Notes: generated by a model from the letters alone, not told the origin. DNA of 64,000 nucleotides from Erythrobacter sp. YJ-T3-07 (GCF_015999305.1 NZ_JAEAGP010000001.1:2046001-2110000), one strand, 5' to 3'. Positions 16,953 to 25,985 are shown, counted from the first letter of the stretch. A program made the numbers and translations.

Positions 16953-19907
16953 TCAGAAAAGCTTGCGGAATTCGATCTCGAAGGTGCGCCCCAGCGGGTC
17001 GATCAGCGCGGGCTGGTAGCGGATCGGGGTGGCGCCATTGCCATCGGTCACATTCTGGCGCGTATCGAACAGGTTATCGATCCGGAAGGAGACCCGCGTG
17101 CCCTTGAAGAAGCCCGGGTTCTCTCCGGTCAGCCACTTCTGCTGCTCGAGGTCCATGAAGAAGCGCAGATCGAACTTGACCAGATCGCCGAAGGTCAGGT
17201 CGTTCGCCCCGGTCGGATCGCTGCCCGCAATCGTGTAGCCGCTGGTATAACGGCCGCTCAGGCGGGTGCCCATGCCCTTGTAGAACAGCCCGCCTTCCAG
17301 TTCGACCGAATGGCGCGCCTGGCCAAGGTCGAAATAGTCGATCACCGGGATGCCGGGCGCGATCAGCGCCTCGTTCTGCAGTTCGACGGTGTGATAGGCG
17401 GAGAGGAACCAGCGGCCCTGCCCGTCGCCACCGCCGAAGGGGCCGCCGCCCCCGCCACGACGCCCACCGCCGCCGCGACGCTGGCCCTGCGAGCCTTCGC
17501 CCTGCTGCTGCGCGCCTTCTGTCTGACACACCGCCTGCCGCAGCCGTGCCAGCCGCTCCTGATTGATCGTGCCATCCTCGTTGGTCAGCCGCGCGCGCAG
17601 GCCTTCGGGCAATGCGGAGAGATCGATCGGCTGCCCGTCCTCACCGCTGCAGAGCGCGGTGCGGATCGCGGCGGCCTGCTCGGGATCGAACATGCCGGGG
17701 CCACCGGGCCCACCCGCGCCCGGCTGCCCATCGGCGCTGCAGAACCGCTCGCGCACCTGTGCCAGCCGTTCCTGATTGACGGTGCCATCTTCATTGGTCA
17801 GCCGGTCGCGGATGAAGGGGGGCAGCTTGGAGAGATCGGGCACGGTGCCCGGCTCGCTGGCGCAGAACTGGTCGCGCATCTGCTGGAACTGTTGCGGGTC
17901 CATCCGCATCTGCCCGCCGGCGGGGCCCGCAGCCGGAGGCCCGCCGCGCCCTTCGCCGCCACCACCGGGAGCGCCACCGCCAGGCTGCTCCTCGCGCGCC
18001 TTGCCGACGCGGCCGAACAGGTTGAAACCGTAGCGAATCCGCTCCCCCTTGCGCTCGGCATAGGTGATCGGCCGCTGGTCCAGCGCGGTCAGCCGCCCCG
18101 CCCCGTCTCGCGTCACGCGATCGGGGAACGCCGCCTCGATCTCGGCGGTCAGCAGCGGGAAGCTTTCGGTCGTGTTGGTCGCGCTGTTGCGGTTGTATTC
18201 GAACAGGATGTTCGCCCGCTCGAACAGGTCTAGTTCGTAGTTCGCGCTCAGCTTCAGGTCGTTCTGGCTCGACGCGGGGAGCAGCGGATTGCCGCCGGTG
18301 GTCAGCGTGGCGAGCACGTTCTGACCGGTGGCGAAATCGAACAGCGGCACGTTGAAGGTCTCGACCACCGGTGCGCCCAGCTCGGTCAGGCTGGGTGCCG
18401 CGTCGCGATTGATAACGGTCGCGGCAAGGGTCAGCCGATCGGTCAGGTTCCAGGTGAGCCCCACCGTCAGGTCGGTCAGGGTGCCGAAGTCGGACAGGTA
18501 GTCGAGCCCTGCGCTGGCGTTGAGCGTGAAATCGCCCAGCGCGTCGAGGAACCCTTCCCGGCGGCTGGTCAGCGGCACCGCGAGGTTGACCCCGCCATTG
18601 ATCCGCCCGCGCGTCAGCTGCGTTACGCCAAGCGCCGTTCGGGTATCCTCGCTCTCGATCCGGTTCCACTTGTAGCCGCCATCGACCGTCAGGTTCACAT
18701 CCCCTGCGGGCAGAGTGAGCGGAACCCCGCGAATGGTGGCCAGCGAATCGAGCGTGTAGGTCTTGCTCGACGCGCGGTCGAAACCGTCGGTCGCAACGGG
18801 CGGCAGCACCCCGTCGATCGTCAGCGATCCGGCGTCGACCAGATCCTGCAGAACCGAGAGATCGCGCTGCCGGTCGATATCGGTTTCGCTAAGGCCGTGG
18901 GCGGCATCCAGCGTCACGTTGAGTTCGAAATCGCCGAGTGGCTGGCGATAGCCTGCTGCGGCCGAAAGCGAGGTGGTGCGCGTATCGCGGATCAACGGAT
19001 CGGCATCGACCGAGCGGACCGCGCTGTCGCCGCCCGCTGCAGTCAGGGTGACGATGTCCAGCCCGGAAAGCGAGCGCGAATTGCTCTGCTCCGCCGACAG
19101 GTTGAGCGAGAGAGCCTTGGCCTTTGCACCCTCGCCGATCGCGGTATTGAACGATCCTTCCAGCTTGTAGCTTTCGGTATCGGGCCGCAGGCTGCGAAAA
19201 GCCGCGGGATCGGGATCGCCCGCAACCGTGGGTACGGTGCCCGGGGTCTGCGTAATATCCCGCTCCGCCTCGGTCAGCAGCGACTGGGTTTCGAACTGGC
19301 CTGAGATGTTGAACCGGCGCGGTCCGGAAATGGCCACCTGGGAGACTTCGATTTCGCCCCCCGACGCGCCGCCTTCGAACGAATCGCCGTATTCGAGCTC
19401 GATCTCGCGGCTCTTGAAATTTTCCTTCAGGATGAAGTTGATGACCCGCTGATCGGCTGAGTAGCCATATTGCAGCGCAACCTCTTCGGGGAACACCTCC
19501 ACCTTCTGGATCGCTTCGGGCGGATAGTTGCGCAGTTCACGGAAGCTGGCGATCCGCTGGCCGTTGACCAGGATCACCGGCTGCCCGCCTCCACGTCCGC
19601 GGCTCGAACCCGTCTGCGGCGAAAGCTGCGCGATCAGGTCGGTCAGCGAATCCGCGCCATAGGCGGCGATATCAGCCTCGGTCAGCTCGACCACCGGGGG
19701 TACGTCCGTATCGACCGATCCGCGCATGCGCTGCGCGGTGACCACAATCTCGTTGTCCGCCGAGGGCACAGGCTCCTCGCTCGCCGGAGGGACATCCTGC
19801 GCATTGTCCTGCGCCGCGGCGGGGGCGCAGATCGCGCTGGCCAGCGCCGGGACGGAGATATTGCAGGCGCGCAGGCGGGACAGCTTCATCGGGGCAAGTT
19901 TCCTCAT
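16953..19907 (-). CDS. TonB-dependent receptor with tandem Cys-repeat insertion
   Basis: Outer-membrane receptor of 984 residues. After a signal peptide (about residues 1-32, ending AAAQ) comes an acidic linker, the TonB-box-like NEIVVTAQR and the plug domain (DSLTDLIAQLSP, ILVNGQRIASFRELRNYP, AIQKVEVFPEEVALQYG, QRVINFILK). The beta-barrel follows and ends in a terminal Phe (EIEFRKLF). Between barrel strands, residues about 638-835 form a glycine-rich insert carrying two 71-residue-spaced Cys repeats (see separate entry). Substrate unknown. The start ATG at 19907 is chosen for the signal peptide; the open frame continues 180 codons upstream without family-like sequence. Divergent from infA. 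Confidence 0.9.
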   Translation of the reverse strand: MRKLAPMKLSRLRACNISVPALASAICAPAAAQDNAQDVPPASEEPVPSADNEIVVTAQRMRGSVDTDVPPVVELTEADIAAYGADSLTDLIAQLSPQTGSSRGRGGGQPVILVNGQRIASFRELRNYPPEAIQKVEVFPEEVALQYGYSADQRVINFILKENFKSREIELEYGDSFEGGASGGEIEVSQVAISGPRRFNISGQFETQSLLTEAERDITQTPGTVPTVAGDPDPAAFRSLRPDTESYKLEGSFNTAIGEGAKAKALSLNLSAEQSNSRSLSGLDIVTLTAAGGDSAVRSVDADPLIRDTRTTSLSAAAGYRQPLGDFELNVTLDAAHGLSETDIDRQRDLSVLQDLVDAGSLTIDGVLPPVATDGFDRASSKTYTLDSLATIRGVPLTLPAGDVNLTVDGGYKWNRIESEDTRTALGVTQLTRGRINGGVNLAVPLTSRREGFLDALGDFTLNASAGLDYLSDFGTLTDLTVGLTWNLTDRLTLAATVINRDAAPSLTELGAPVVETFNVPLFDFATGQNVLATLTTGGNPLLPASSQNDLKLSANYELDLFERANILFEYNRNSATNTTESFPLLTAEIEAAFPDRVTRDGAGRLTALDQRPITYAERKGERIRYGFNLFGRVGKAREEQPGGGAPGGGGEGRGGPPAAGPAGGQMRMDPQQFQQMRDQFCASEPGTVPDLSKLPPFIRDRLTNEDGTVNQERLAQVRERFCSADGQPGAGGPGGPGMFDPEQAAAIRTALCSGEDGQPIDLSALPEGLRARLTNEDGTINQERLARLRQAVCQTEGAQQQGEGSQGQRRGGGGRRGGGGGPFGGGDGQGRWFLSAYHTVELQNEALIAPGIPVIDYFDLGQARHSVELEGGLFYKGMGTRLSGRYTSGYTIAGSDPTGANDLTFGDLVKFDLRFFMDLEQQKWLTGENPGFFKGTRVSFRIDNLFDTRQNVTDGNGATPIRYQPALIDPLGRTFEIEFRKLF
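17526..17903 (-). repeat. Two-unit Cys-containing protein repeat inside the TonB receptor
   Basis: Unit A spans residues 669-723 and unit B 739-794, offset exactly 71 residues. Both follow the pattern DP.Q....R...C, then DLS.LP..(I/L)R.RLTNEDGT, then NQERLA..R...C. Each has two cysteines 41 residues apart (C682/C723, C753/C794). Flanks are Gly/Pro-rich (17400-17470 and 17935-17995). The conserved NEDGT loop looks a little like an incomplete EF-hand loop. Base composition equals the host gene, so this is not a recent foreign insertion. Confidence 0.8.
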
Positions 19908-20084
19908 AGATTTTCGTCCGCCCCCGCCAAAGCCCTCGCAGCCGGGGCGGTCGAAAGCAAACCTCGGCGCGTAACGAATTGTCGCCCGATCCTTTCGCGT
20001 TGCTGACACACACTTCCATTTTCGAGCCATCGTCGCTAAATCGCCGAAAAATTCGACGAACTGCATAGGGACAAGACCAAATCC

Positions 20085-20342
20085 ATGGCGAAAGAAGAGC
20101 TCCTCGAAATGCGCGGTCGGGTTGTCGAGCTGCTGCCCAACGCGATGTTCCGGGTCGAGCTTGAGAACGGCCACGAAATCCTCGGCCACACCGCCGGCAA
20201 GATGCGCAAGAACCGCATCCGCGTGCTGACCGGCGACGAAGTGCTGGTCGAGCTGACCCCCTACGACCTGACCAAGGGGCGGATCACATACCGCTTCATG
20301 CCGGGTCGCGGCGGGCCCGGTCCGCAGAACAACCCGTCCTGA
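20085..20342 (+). CDS. infA: Translation initiation factor IF-1
   Basis: OB-fold ribosome A-site factor. The 85 residues include the whole IF-1 core ([49 protein letters not shown]) plus an extra Gly/Pro-rich C-terminal tail of about 13 residues beyond the usual 72. First gene of the infA-maf-RNase E/G-yacG block that is widely conserved in alphaproteobacteria. Confidence 0.98.
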   Translation: MAKEELLEMRGRVVELLPNAMFRVELENGHEILGHTAGKMRKNRIRVLTGDEVLVELTPYDLTKGRITYRFMPGRGGPGPQNNPS

Positions 20343-20364
20343 TCCACAGCACCCGGAGCGGATC

Positions 20365-20940
20365 GTGACGCCGCGCCTGATCCTCGCCAGCTCGAGCCCC
20401 CGCCGACGCGATCTGCTGGCGCAGATCGGTGTCGTGCCGGACGACATCCGCTCGCCCGATATCGACGAAAATCCGCGTAAGAGCGAACTACCCCGCCCCT
20501 ATGCCGAGCGTATGGCGGGGGAGAAGGCGCTTGCCGTGCCCCGGGCGGAGGGTGAGGTCGTCCTTGCCGGCGATACCACGGTCGCGGTCGGTCGCCGGAT
20601 TCTGCCGCAGGCCGAATCGGAAGCCGATGTCGCGCGTTTCCTGCGGCTGCTGTCGGGCCGCCGACACCGGGTCCACTCGGCGATTTCGGTGATCGATGCG
20701 CAGGGCAAGCAGCGGGTTCGCTGTGCGAGTTCGCAGGTCCGTTTCAAGAGCCTCTCCGACGAAGAGATCGCCGCCTACGCCGCCAGCGGCGAAGGGATCG
20801 GCAAGTCCGGCGGTTACGCGATCCAGGGCCGCGCGGCGGGGCTGATCGACTTCCTCTCCGGCACCCATTCGGGCGTGGTCGGGCTGCCGCTGTTCGAGAC
20901 CCGCGCCCTGCTGAAAGCCGCCGGAATCGCCCTTGGCTGA
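20365..20940 (+). CDS. maf: Maf-family nucleoside triphosphate pyrophosphatase
   Basis: House-cleaning NTP pyrophosphatase (191 residues) that removes non-canonical or modified nucleotides. LILASSSPRRRDLL at the N-terminus, PYAERMAGEKA, AGDTTVAV, and GEGIGKSGGYAIQGRAA are the Maf signatures. GTG start at 20365, 22 bp after infA. Its last eight bases overlap the next gene, indicating coupling. Confidence 0.94.
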   Translation: MTPRLILASSSPRRRDLLAQIGVVPDDIRSPDIDENPRKSELPRPYAERMAGEKALAVPRAEGEVVLAGDTTVAVGRRILPQAESEADVARFLRLLSGRRHRVHSAISVIDAQGKQRVRCASSQVRFKSLSDEEIAAYAASGEGIGKSGGYAIQGRAAGLIDFLSGTHSGVVGLPLFETRALLKAAGIALG

Positions 20941-21895
20941 GTGGTGGGTCGAGCGCGGGATCGGCGAGACCCGCTGGCTGCTGATCGAAGACGAACGCGT
21001 GCTTGCCGCCCGGCTGCACTGGCCCGAAGACATCGCGCTGGGCCCCGCGACCGCCATCCTGATCCGCCGCATCAAGGGCGCCAGCCGCGGGCTGGCGCGC
21101 ACCGGCGACGGCGTCGAGATCAACGTCTCCGGCCTGCCGAAAGACGCGAGCGAGGGGAGCACGATCCCGGTCCTGCTCACCCGTGTCCCGATCGCCGAGC
21201 GAGGGCGGTTGAAGCGCGCTCAAGGCGTGTACCGGCGCACACAAACGCAACAAGGCGACACCAAGGCGCGCTCAACAGAGCCTGAAGGCACCCAGCGCCG
21301 TTTCCCGCCCGGATTGTGGGAAGACGTCTGGACCGACGCGTGGGAGGGCGAGGTCGCATTCGCGGGCGGATCGCTGATCGTCAGCCCCGCCCCCGCGATG
21401 ACCGTGATCGACATCGACGGCGACCTGCCCCCGCGCGATCTTGCGCTGGCGGCCGTGCCCGCGCTGGCCGAAACTCTGCACCGATTCGATCTGGCGGGGT
21501 CGATCGGGATCGATTTCCCTACGCTTGCCGAGAAAGCGCAGCGGCGGGCGGTCGACGAGGCGCTGGATCAGGCGCTGTCCGGCTGGCCGCACGAGCGGAC
21601 CGCGATGAACGGATTCGGCTTCGTCCAACTGGTCGCCCGGCTGGAGCGGCCTTCGCTGCTGCACCGGCGGCACCTCAACCGCGCCTCCGCCGCCGCGCGA
21701 ATGCTGCTGCGCCGGGGCGAACTGGCCGAGGGCATCGGCCCACGCCTGCTGCTGCGCGCGCATCCGGCGGTGGCGGACCGGCTGTCGCAGGAGTGGCTCG
21801 CCGAACTGGCCCGCCGCAGCGGCCGCAGGGTCGAGGTCGAGCGCGACCCCGCGCTTGCACTGGAGGCGGGGCACGCCCAAATCCTCGCATCATGA
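20933..21895 (+). CDS. Reduced ribonuclease E/G family protein
   Basis: A 320-residue member of the RNase E/G family. VIDIDGD and GSIGIDFPTL retain the two catalytic Asp positions of the DNase I-like subdomain, but the protein is far shorter than RNase G or RNase E: the 5'-sensor region is reduced and the zinc-link CPxC motif is absent. Position between maf and yacG is the usual alphaproteobacterial one. I use the TTG at 20933 because it gives MAEWWVERGIGETR, aligning with the family N-terminus; it overlaps maf by 8 bases. Probable substrate is mRNA or rRNA precursor, but whether it is active alone is open. Confidence 0.82.
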   Translation: MAEWWVERGIGETRWLLIEDERVLAARLHWPEDIALGPATAILIRRIKGASRGLARTGDGVEINVSGLPKDASEGSTIPVLLTRVPIAERGRLKRAQGVYRRTQTQQGDTKARSTEPEGTQRRFPPGLWEDVWTDAWEGEVAFAGGSLIVSPAPAMTVIDIDGDLPPRDLALAAVPALAETLHRFDLAGSIGIDFPTLAEKAQRRAVDEALDQALSGWPHERTAMNGFGFVQLVARLERPSLLHRRHLNRASAAARMLLRRGELAEGIGPRLLLRAHPAVADRLSQEWLAELARRSGRRVEVERDPALALEAGHAQILAS

Positions 21896-22068
21896 GCGAG
21901 ACCAAACGACCCTGCCCGATCTGCAAGTCCTCCGTGCAGACGCCCGAATACAAGCCATTCTGCTCCGCACGCTGCCGCGACAAGGACCTCAACCGCTGGT
22001 TCAACGACGGCTATGCGCTGCCCGGAAGGCCCGCAGATCCCGAAGAGATTGCCCGCGAACAGGATTGA
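21892..22068 (+). CDS. yacG: DNA gyrase inhibitor YacG
   Basis: A 58-residue zinc-finger protein with the four ligands in CPIC and CSARC (C-x2-C...C-x3-C) and the following LNRWFNDGYALPG block of YacG. Family members bind GyrB and inhibit gyrase. The ATG overlaps the RNase E/G stop by four bases. Too small to judge without its conserved position, but motif and context agree. Confidence 0.92.
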   Translation: MSETKRPCPICKSSVQTPEYKPFCSARCRDKDLNRWFNDGYALPGRPADPEEIAREQD

Positions 22069-22161
22069 ACACCAAACAGGGCTTGCCAAGCCTTCGCGCC
22101 TTCGCCATAGGCGCGCACTCATTCGCTCGCCGGGCCGTTCTGGTCCGCCGTCGCGGCGATT

Positions 22162-22236
22162 GCCCGGGTAGCTCAGTGGTAGAGCAGACGACTGAAAATC
22201 GTCGTGTCGGTGGTTCGACTCCGCCCCTGGGCACCA
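22162..22236 (+). tRNA. tRNA-Phe (GAA)
   Basis: 75 bases including encoded CCA. Acceptor arm GCCCGGG pairs with CCTGGGC (one G-U), anticodon stem GACGA/TCGTC encloses loop CTGAAAA with anticodon GAA, T stem GGTGG/CCGCC encloses TTCGACT. It follows yacG by 93 bp, an arrangement common in this order. Confidence 0.97.
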
Positions 22237-22451
22237 CGCCCCATCTCTTTAATAGATCTACCCGGTGCGGACCGCCTCAGGCGCGAGTTCAAACGCATTG
22301 CCTTCGCGTGGGTGATCGACGCTGGGAAAGAGCGCCATCGATCTAACGGGTCGTGAGCGAGTAGGAAAATCGGGCCGCAAGCTTTGCGAAACACCTGCGC
22401 GCCCCGCGCATTGATTGGTCAGACACCGGACAATCCAGCAAAGGGAAGCCC

Positions 22452-23054
22452 ATGACCAAGATCCTCGTCCTCTACTATTCCTCCTACGGCCACACTTCGG
22501 CGATGGCCGAAGCGGTTGCCGAAGGCGTGCGCGAAGGCGGCGCCGAAGCGGTCATCCGCCACGTGCCCGAAACCGCGCCCGCAGAGGTCGCGAAGAACGC
22601 CGGCTTCACCGGGATGCCGGGGCACGAGGAGATCGAGGGGCCCGACGCGCTGGCCGAGTACGACGGCATCGTGGTCGGCTCGCCCACCCGCTATGGGCGG
22701 ATGACCAGCCAGATGGCGTCCTTCTGGGACCAGACCGGCGGGCTGTGGATGAAAGGCGCGCTGGTCGGCAAGGTCGGCGCGGCGTTTACCTCCACCGCCA
22801 GCCAGCATGGCGGGCAGGAGACGACGCTGATGTCGATCCTGACCAACCTGCTGCACATGGGCTGCACCATCGTGGGCCTCGACTACGGCTTCCAGGGCCA
22901 GATGGGTGTCGACGAGGTCAAGGGCGGCGCGCCCTATGGTGCCAGCACGATTACCGATGGCGACGGCAGCCGCCAGCCGAGCAAGACCGAGCTGGACGGC
23001 GCCCGCTACCTCGGCAAGCGAGTCGCGACGACCGCCGCCAAGCTGCACGGCTGA
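22452..23054 (+). CDS. wrbA: NAD(P)H:quinone oxidoreductase, WrbA type
   Basis: A 200-residue flavodoxin-fold FMN enzyme that reduces quinones by two electrons. The FMN phosphate loop [34 protein letters not shown] and [13 protein letters not shown] are the WrbA signatures. AAGGGAAG precedes the ATG. The 215 bp between the tRNA and this gene show no further RNA gene or recognisable element. Confidence 0.95.
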   Translation: MTKILVLYYSSYGHTSAMAEAVAEGVREGGAEAVIRHVPETAPAEVAKNAGFTGMPGHEEIEGPDALAEYDGIVVGSPTRYGRMTSQMASFWDQTGGLWMKGALVGKVGAAFTSTASQHGGQETTLMSILTNLLHMGCTIVGLDYGFQGQMGVDEVKGGAPYGASTITDGDGSRQPSKTELDGARYLGKRVATTAAKLHG

Positions 23055-23106
23055 TGCCGCTTTCGGGGGCGCGGCGCGGGTCGGATACGCGCTTCCCGCC
23101 GCGCCC

Positions 23107-23129
23107 CTGACACACCTGACACACAGTCC
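23107..23129 (+). repeat. Dispersed 23-bp repeat, copy 1
   Basis: Contains TGACACACCTGACACACAGT, two tandem TGACACAC units, and is identical over 23 bases to 57295-57317. Flanks differ. It lies 53 bp after wrbA. A shorter TGACACAC occurs at 20004 and a degenerate copy at 38518. Confidence 0.8.
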
Positions 23130-23199
23130 AGGGCTGCAAGTAGGAAAGCGGCGAATGGCGCGATGCGATGCGGGTCTCGAACCACTCTTGCATGAACAA

Positions 23200-23220
23200 G
23201 CACTTTGTGTTTTAAAGTAC
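23200..23220 (+). promoter_or_regulatory. Palindromic operator of the DUF2141/winged-helix operon
   Basis: GCACTTT-N7-AAAGTAC, an inverted repeat with 6 of 7 pairs in an AT-rich patch, 23 bases before the first ATG and overlapping a likely -10 (ACATATAG). The operon encodes a winged-helix protein, the obvious candidate ligand for this site. Confidence 0.55.
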
Positions 23221-23243
23221 ATATAGAAGCAAAGGAGCCTGCC

Positions 23244-23690
23244 ATGATTCGCAAGTCCATCTTCACCGCAATGGCCCCCTCCGCCATTCTCGCAACCGCC
23301 GCGCTCGCGCCCCCCGCGCTTGCCGGCGAGGTCACCGTCACACTCACGGACGTGCGGCCAGACGCAGGCGATCTGTACATCAGCCTGCAAAGCGAGAGTC
23401 AGTTCATGCGGGCCGGCGCGATTGCCGAGCAGGTGATAGAGAACCCGAAGGACGGCACGATCACCGCCACGTTCGGCGACGTGCCCGACGGCCAGTATGC
23501 CCTGATGGTATGGCACGACATTGATGGCGACGGCACGTTCAGCATGGGGCCGATGGGCCCGACGGACGGCTGGTCGATGATCGGCGGGGCCCAGCTTCGC
23601 GGGATGCCGACCTTTGCCGCGCAGAGCTTTACGCTGGAGGGCAGCGCCCAGGTCACCGAACCCGTCCTCTATCCGCGAGACGGCGAATGA
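23244..23690 (+). CDS. DUF2141 secreted protein
   Basis: 148 residues with a signal peptide ending PPALAGE at about residue 27. The mature part is a single beta-sandwich-like DUF2141 domain: VTVTLTDVRPDAGDLYISL, GDVPDGQYALMVWHDIDGDG and SFTLEGSAQVTEPV. The DIDGDGTF stretch could bind calcium. ATG at 23244 has AAGGAG seven bases upstream. First gene of a three-gene operon; stop overlaps the next ATG (ATGA). Function unknown. Confidence 0.85.
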   Translation: MIRKSIFTAMAPSAILATAALAPPALAGEVTVTLTDVRPDAGDLYISLQSESQFMRAGAIAEQVIENPKDGTITATFGDVPDGQYALMVWHDIDGDGTFSMGPMGPTDGWSMIGGAQLRGMPTFAAQSFTLEGSAQVTEPVLYPRDGE

Positions 23691-24313
23691 GCGCGTCTCC
23701 CTCCCCCCAGCGCACCGCGCAGGACGATCTGCGCATGATGCGGGAACTGGCCGAGGAGGGGCGCAATCGCCCCCTGCTCGGCGGGCGTGAGTTCGTGCTC
23801 TTCGGCTGCGCGATCGCGCTTGCCAGCCTGCTCCACGCGGCGATCCTCGAGCGGCTGCTGCCCTTGCCACCAATGGCCCTCGCGGTGGTCTGGTTCGCCG
23901 TGATGATGATTGCCGTCGTCCTCTCAAGGTTCATGCGCTCGGGCGAAACGAAGCCGACGACCGCCAACCGGGTCGAGCGGGAAGTCTGGCGCGCAGGCGG
24001 TTACGTGATCGGCGCTCTCGCCCTGAGTATTCTGGCCAATGCACTGATGGACCAGACGCCGCGCGGGTTCTTCCTGTTCACGCTGCTTCCGCCGGTCGTT
24101 TTCGGGGTCTATGCGATCGCCATGGCGGCAAGTTCGGCCGCGGCACGTGACACCACACTGCGAAAATACGCGGTGCTGTCCTTCGCATTTCTGGTCCTGA
24201 CCACGCTGCTTGCCGGGTCGCCCGCGCAATATCTAACGATGGCAGTGGGCGCGCTGCTGGTGTCGATCGTTCCCGGCCTCGAACTTCTGCGGCGGGAGCG
24301 CGCCGGTGGCTGA
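23687..24313 (+). CDS. Four- to five-helix membrane protein of unknown function
   Basis: 208 residues: a polar N-terminus RTAQDDLRMMRELAEEGRN, then hydrophobic segments at about 35-55, 62-82, 105-125, 132-150 and 165-190. I recognise no family. It is sandwiched between the DUF2141 protein and a winged-helix regulator with overlaps at both ends (ATGA, and 8 bases), a layout seen when a membrane protein and its own repressor are co-transcribed. Confidence 0.75.
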   Translation: MSASPSPQRTAQDDLRMMRELAEEGRNRPLLGGREFVLFGCAIALASLLHAAILERLLPLPPMALAVVWFAVMMIAVVLSRFMRSGETKPTTANRVEREVWRAGGYVIGALALSILANALMDQTPRGFFLFTLLPPVVFGVYAIAMAASSAAARDTTLRKYAVLSFAFLVLTTLLAGSPAQYLTMAVGALLVSIVPGLELLRRERAGG

Positions 24314-24620
24314 CGTCCCGCTTGATTACCGGGCGATCGACGACACCATCCACGGGCGCGTCAGGCTCGCTACGATGGCCTATCTCTCGGGTGCCGAATG
24401 CGCAGATTTCGGGGAGTTGCGAGACCGCACCGGCGTGAGCGACGGAAACCTCTCGGTCCACCTGCGCAAGCTGGAGGACGCAGGCTATATCAGCATCGAG
24501 AAGCGCTTTGAGGGGAAGAAACCCGTCACCACGGCATGCCTGACCGATGCAGGGCGCGAGGCGTGGATCGTCTATCTCGACCGGATGAAGGCGATGCTGT
24601 TCGGGGAGGATGGCGGCTAG
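24306..24620 (+). CDS. Winged-helix transcriptional regulator (HTH_34-like)
   Basis: 104 residues with a single winged-helix DNA-binding domain: RVRLATMAYL, FGELRDRTGVSDGNLSVHLRKLEDAGY as helix-turn-helix, wing ISIEKRFEGKKP and C-terminal dimer helix. Resembles the small MarR-like HTH_34 family. GTG start overlapping the membrane gene. Probably autoregulates the operon through the palindrome at 23200 (inference). Confidence 0.87.
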   Translation: MADVPLDYRAIDDTIHGRVRLATMAYLSGAECADFGELRDRTGVSDGNLSVHLRKLEDAGYISIEKRFEGKKPVTTACLTDAGREAWIVYLDRMKAMLFGEDGG

Positions 24621-24671
24621 CGTCGCAGCCCGCCTCTTCCCGCCGACACTGCATCCCGCTACGCAAGCGGC

Positions 24672-25985
24672 ATGCACGATACCGCCGCAGCCGCGCTTTC
24701 GCCGTTCGACATTGCCGCGCTGCTGGTCGTGGCGGCGGCGGTGTTCGGCTATATTAACCATCACTACATCCGCCTGCCGCATGTCATCGGGCTGACGATC
24801 ATGGGCGCGCTCGCCGCGGTGGTGCTCACCGTGCTCAACGCGCTGGTGCCCAGCATCACGCTGGACGACAGCGTTTCGCGCCTGCTCGAGCGGCTCAATT
24901 TCACGCAGACGCTGCTGCAGGGGATGCTCAGCTTCCTGCTGTTCGCGGGCGCGCTGCATGTCGATCTGGACCGGCTGAAGGCGGACTGGCTGCCGGTGCT
25001 GCTGCTTTCGACCGTGGGCGTGATCATCTCCACCGTGGTCGTTGGTGTGGCGGCGTGGGGCGTGGGGATGCTGCTCGGCGTGCAGATCGCGCCGATCTGG
25101 TACTTCGTTTTCGGCGCGCTGATCTCTCCTACCGATCCGGTCTCCGTGCTGGGCGTGCTGCGGGAAGAGAATGTGCCCGCCTCGCTCCAGAGCGCGGTTG
25201 CGGGCGAAAGCCTGTTCAACGATGGCGTGGGCATCGTGGTCTTCACCATCCTGCTTGGCGCAGCGGTGACGGGCGCGGATTTCAGCCTGGGCGAAGGCGC
25301 GCGGCTGTTCGTGATCGAGGCGGGCGGCGGCGTCGCGATCGGCCTCTTGATCGGCTGGCTGGGCTTTCGCGCCTTGCGATCGATGGACGAATATACGCTG
25401 GAAGTGCTGATCACGCTCGCGGTGGTGATGGGCGGCTATGCGCTGTGCAGCCAGCTGCATGTCTCCGGCCCGCTGGCAATGGCGGTCGCCGGGCTGCTGA
25501 TCGGCAACCAGGGCGCCAATCTGGCGATGAGCGACCAGACGCTCGATTACGTCAACAAGTTCTGGGAGCTGGTCGACGAGGTGCTCAATTCCGTCCTGTT
25601 CCTGCTGATCGGGCTGGAGGTGATCGCACTGGCTCCGGGCTTGCGGGAGCTGGTCTTCGGCCTTGCCGCGATCGTCATTACCCTCGCCGCGCGGGCGATT
25701 GCGGTGGGCGGCGCGATCAAGGCGATCCCTGCGGCCCGGCTTTCCACCCCCGGTTCGGGCCGGGTGCTGTGGTGGGGGGGGCTGCGCGGCGGTATCTCGG
25801 TCGCGCTTGCGCTCTCGCTGCCCGAAGGGAGCACGCGCGACCTGCTGCTGGCGGCGACCTTTGCCGCGGTGCTGTTCTCCGTCCTCGTCCAGCGCGCCAC
25901 GCTGGGCAAGCTGATCGACGGCCTCAAGGCGTCCCACTCGCCCGCGATGGAAAAGAGCGAGCAATCCGGCCCATCGAGCGATTGA
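24672..25985 (+). CDS. CPA1-family Na+/H+ antiporter
   Basis: 437 residues with about 12 transmembrane helices. The conserved LLFAGALHVDLDRLK, GALISPTDPVSVLGVLRE and GESLFNDGVGIVVF (with the ND ion-binding pair) and WWGGLRGGISVALALSLP are diagnostic of NhaP-type exchangers. Cytoplasmic tail is short. Exports Na+ (possibly K+ or Li+) for protons, so relevant to pH and salt tolerance. Start at 24672 is 51 bp after the winged-helix gene; separate regulation is likely. Confidence 0.94.
   Translation: MHDTAAAALSPFDIAALLVVAAAVFGYINHHYIRLPHVIGLTIMGALAAVVLTVLNALVPSITLDDSVSRLLERLNFTQTLLQGMLSFLLFAGALHVDLDRLKADWLPVLLLSTVGVIISTVVVGVAAWGVGMLLGVQIAPIWYFVFGALISPTDPVSVLGVLREENVPASLQSAVAGESLFNDGVGIVVFTILLGAAVTGADFSLGEGARLFVIEAGGGVAIGLLIGWLGFRALRSMDEYTLEVLITLAVVMGGYALCSQLHVSGPLAMAVAGLLIGNQGANLAMSDQTLDYVNKFWELVDEVLNSVLFLLIGLEVIALAPGLRELVFGLAAIVITLAARAIAVGGAIKAIPAARLSTPGSGRVLWWGGLRGGISVALALSLPEGSTRDLLLAATFAAVLFSVLVQRATLGKLIDGLKASHSPAMEKSEQSGPSSD

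Noticed and set aside
17400..17995. Recent foreign insertion in the TonB receptor gene
   Set aside because: Base composition and codon use match the host gene, so the repeat domain is old in this lineage.
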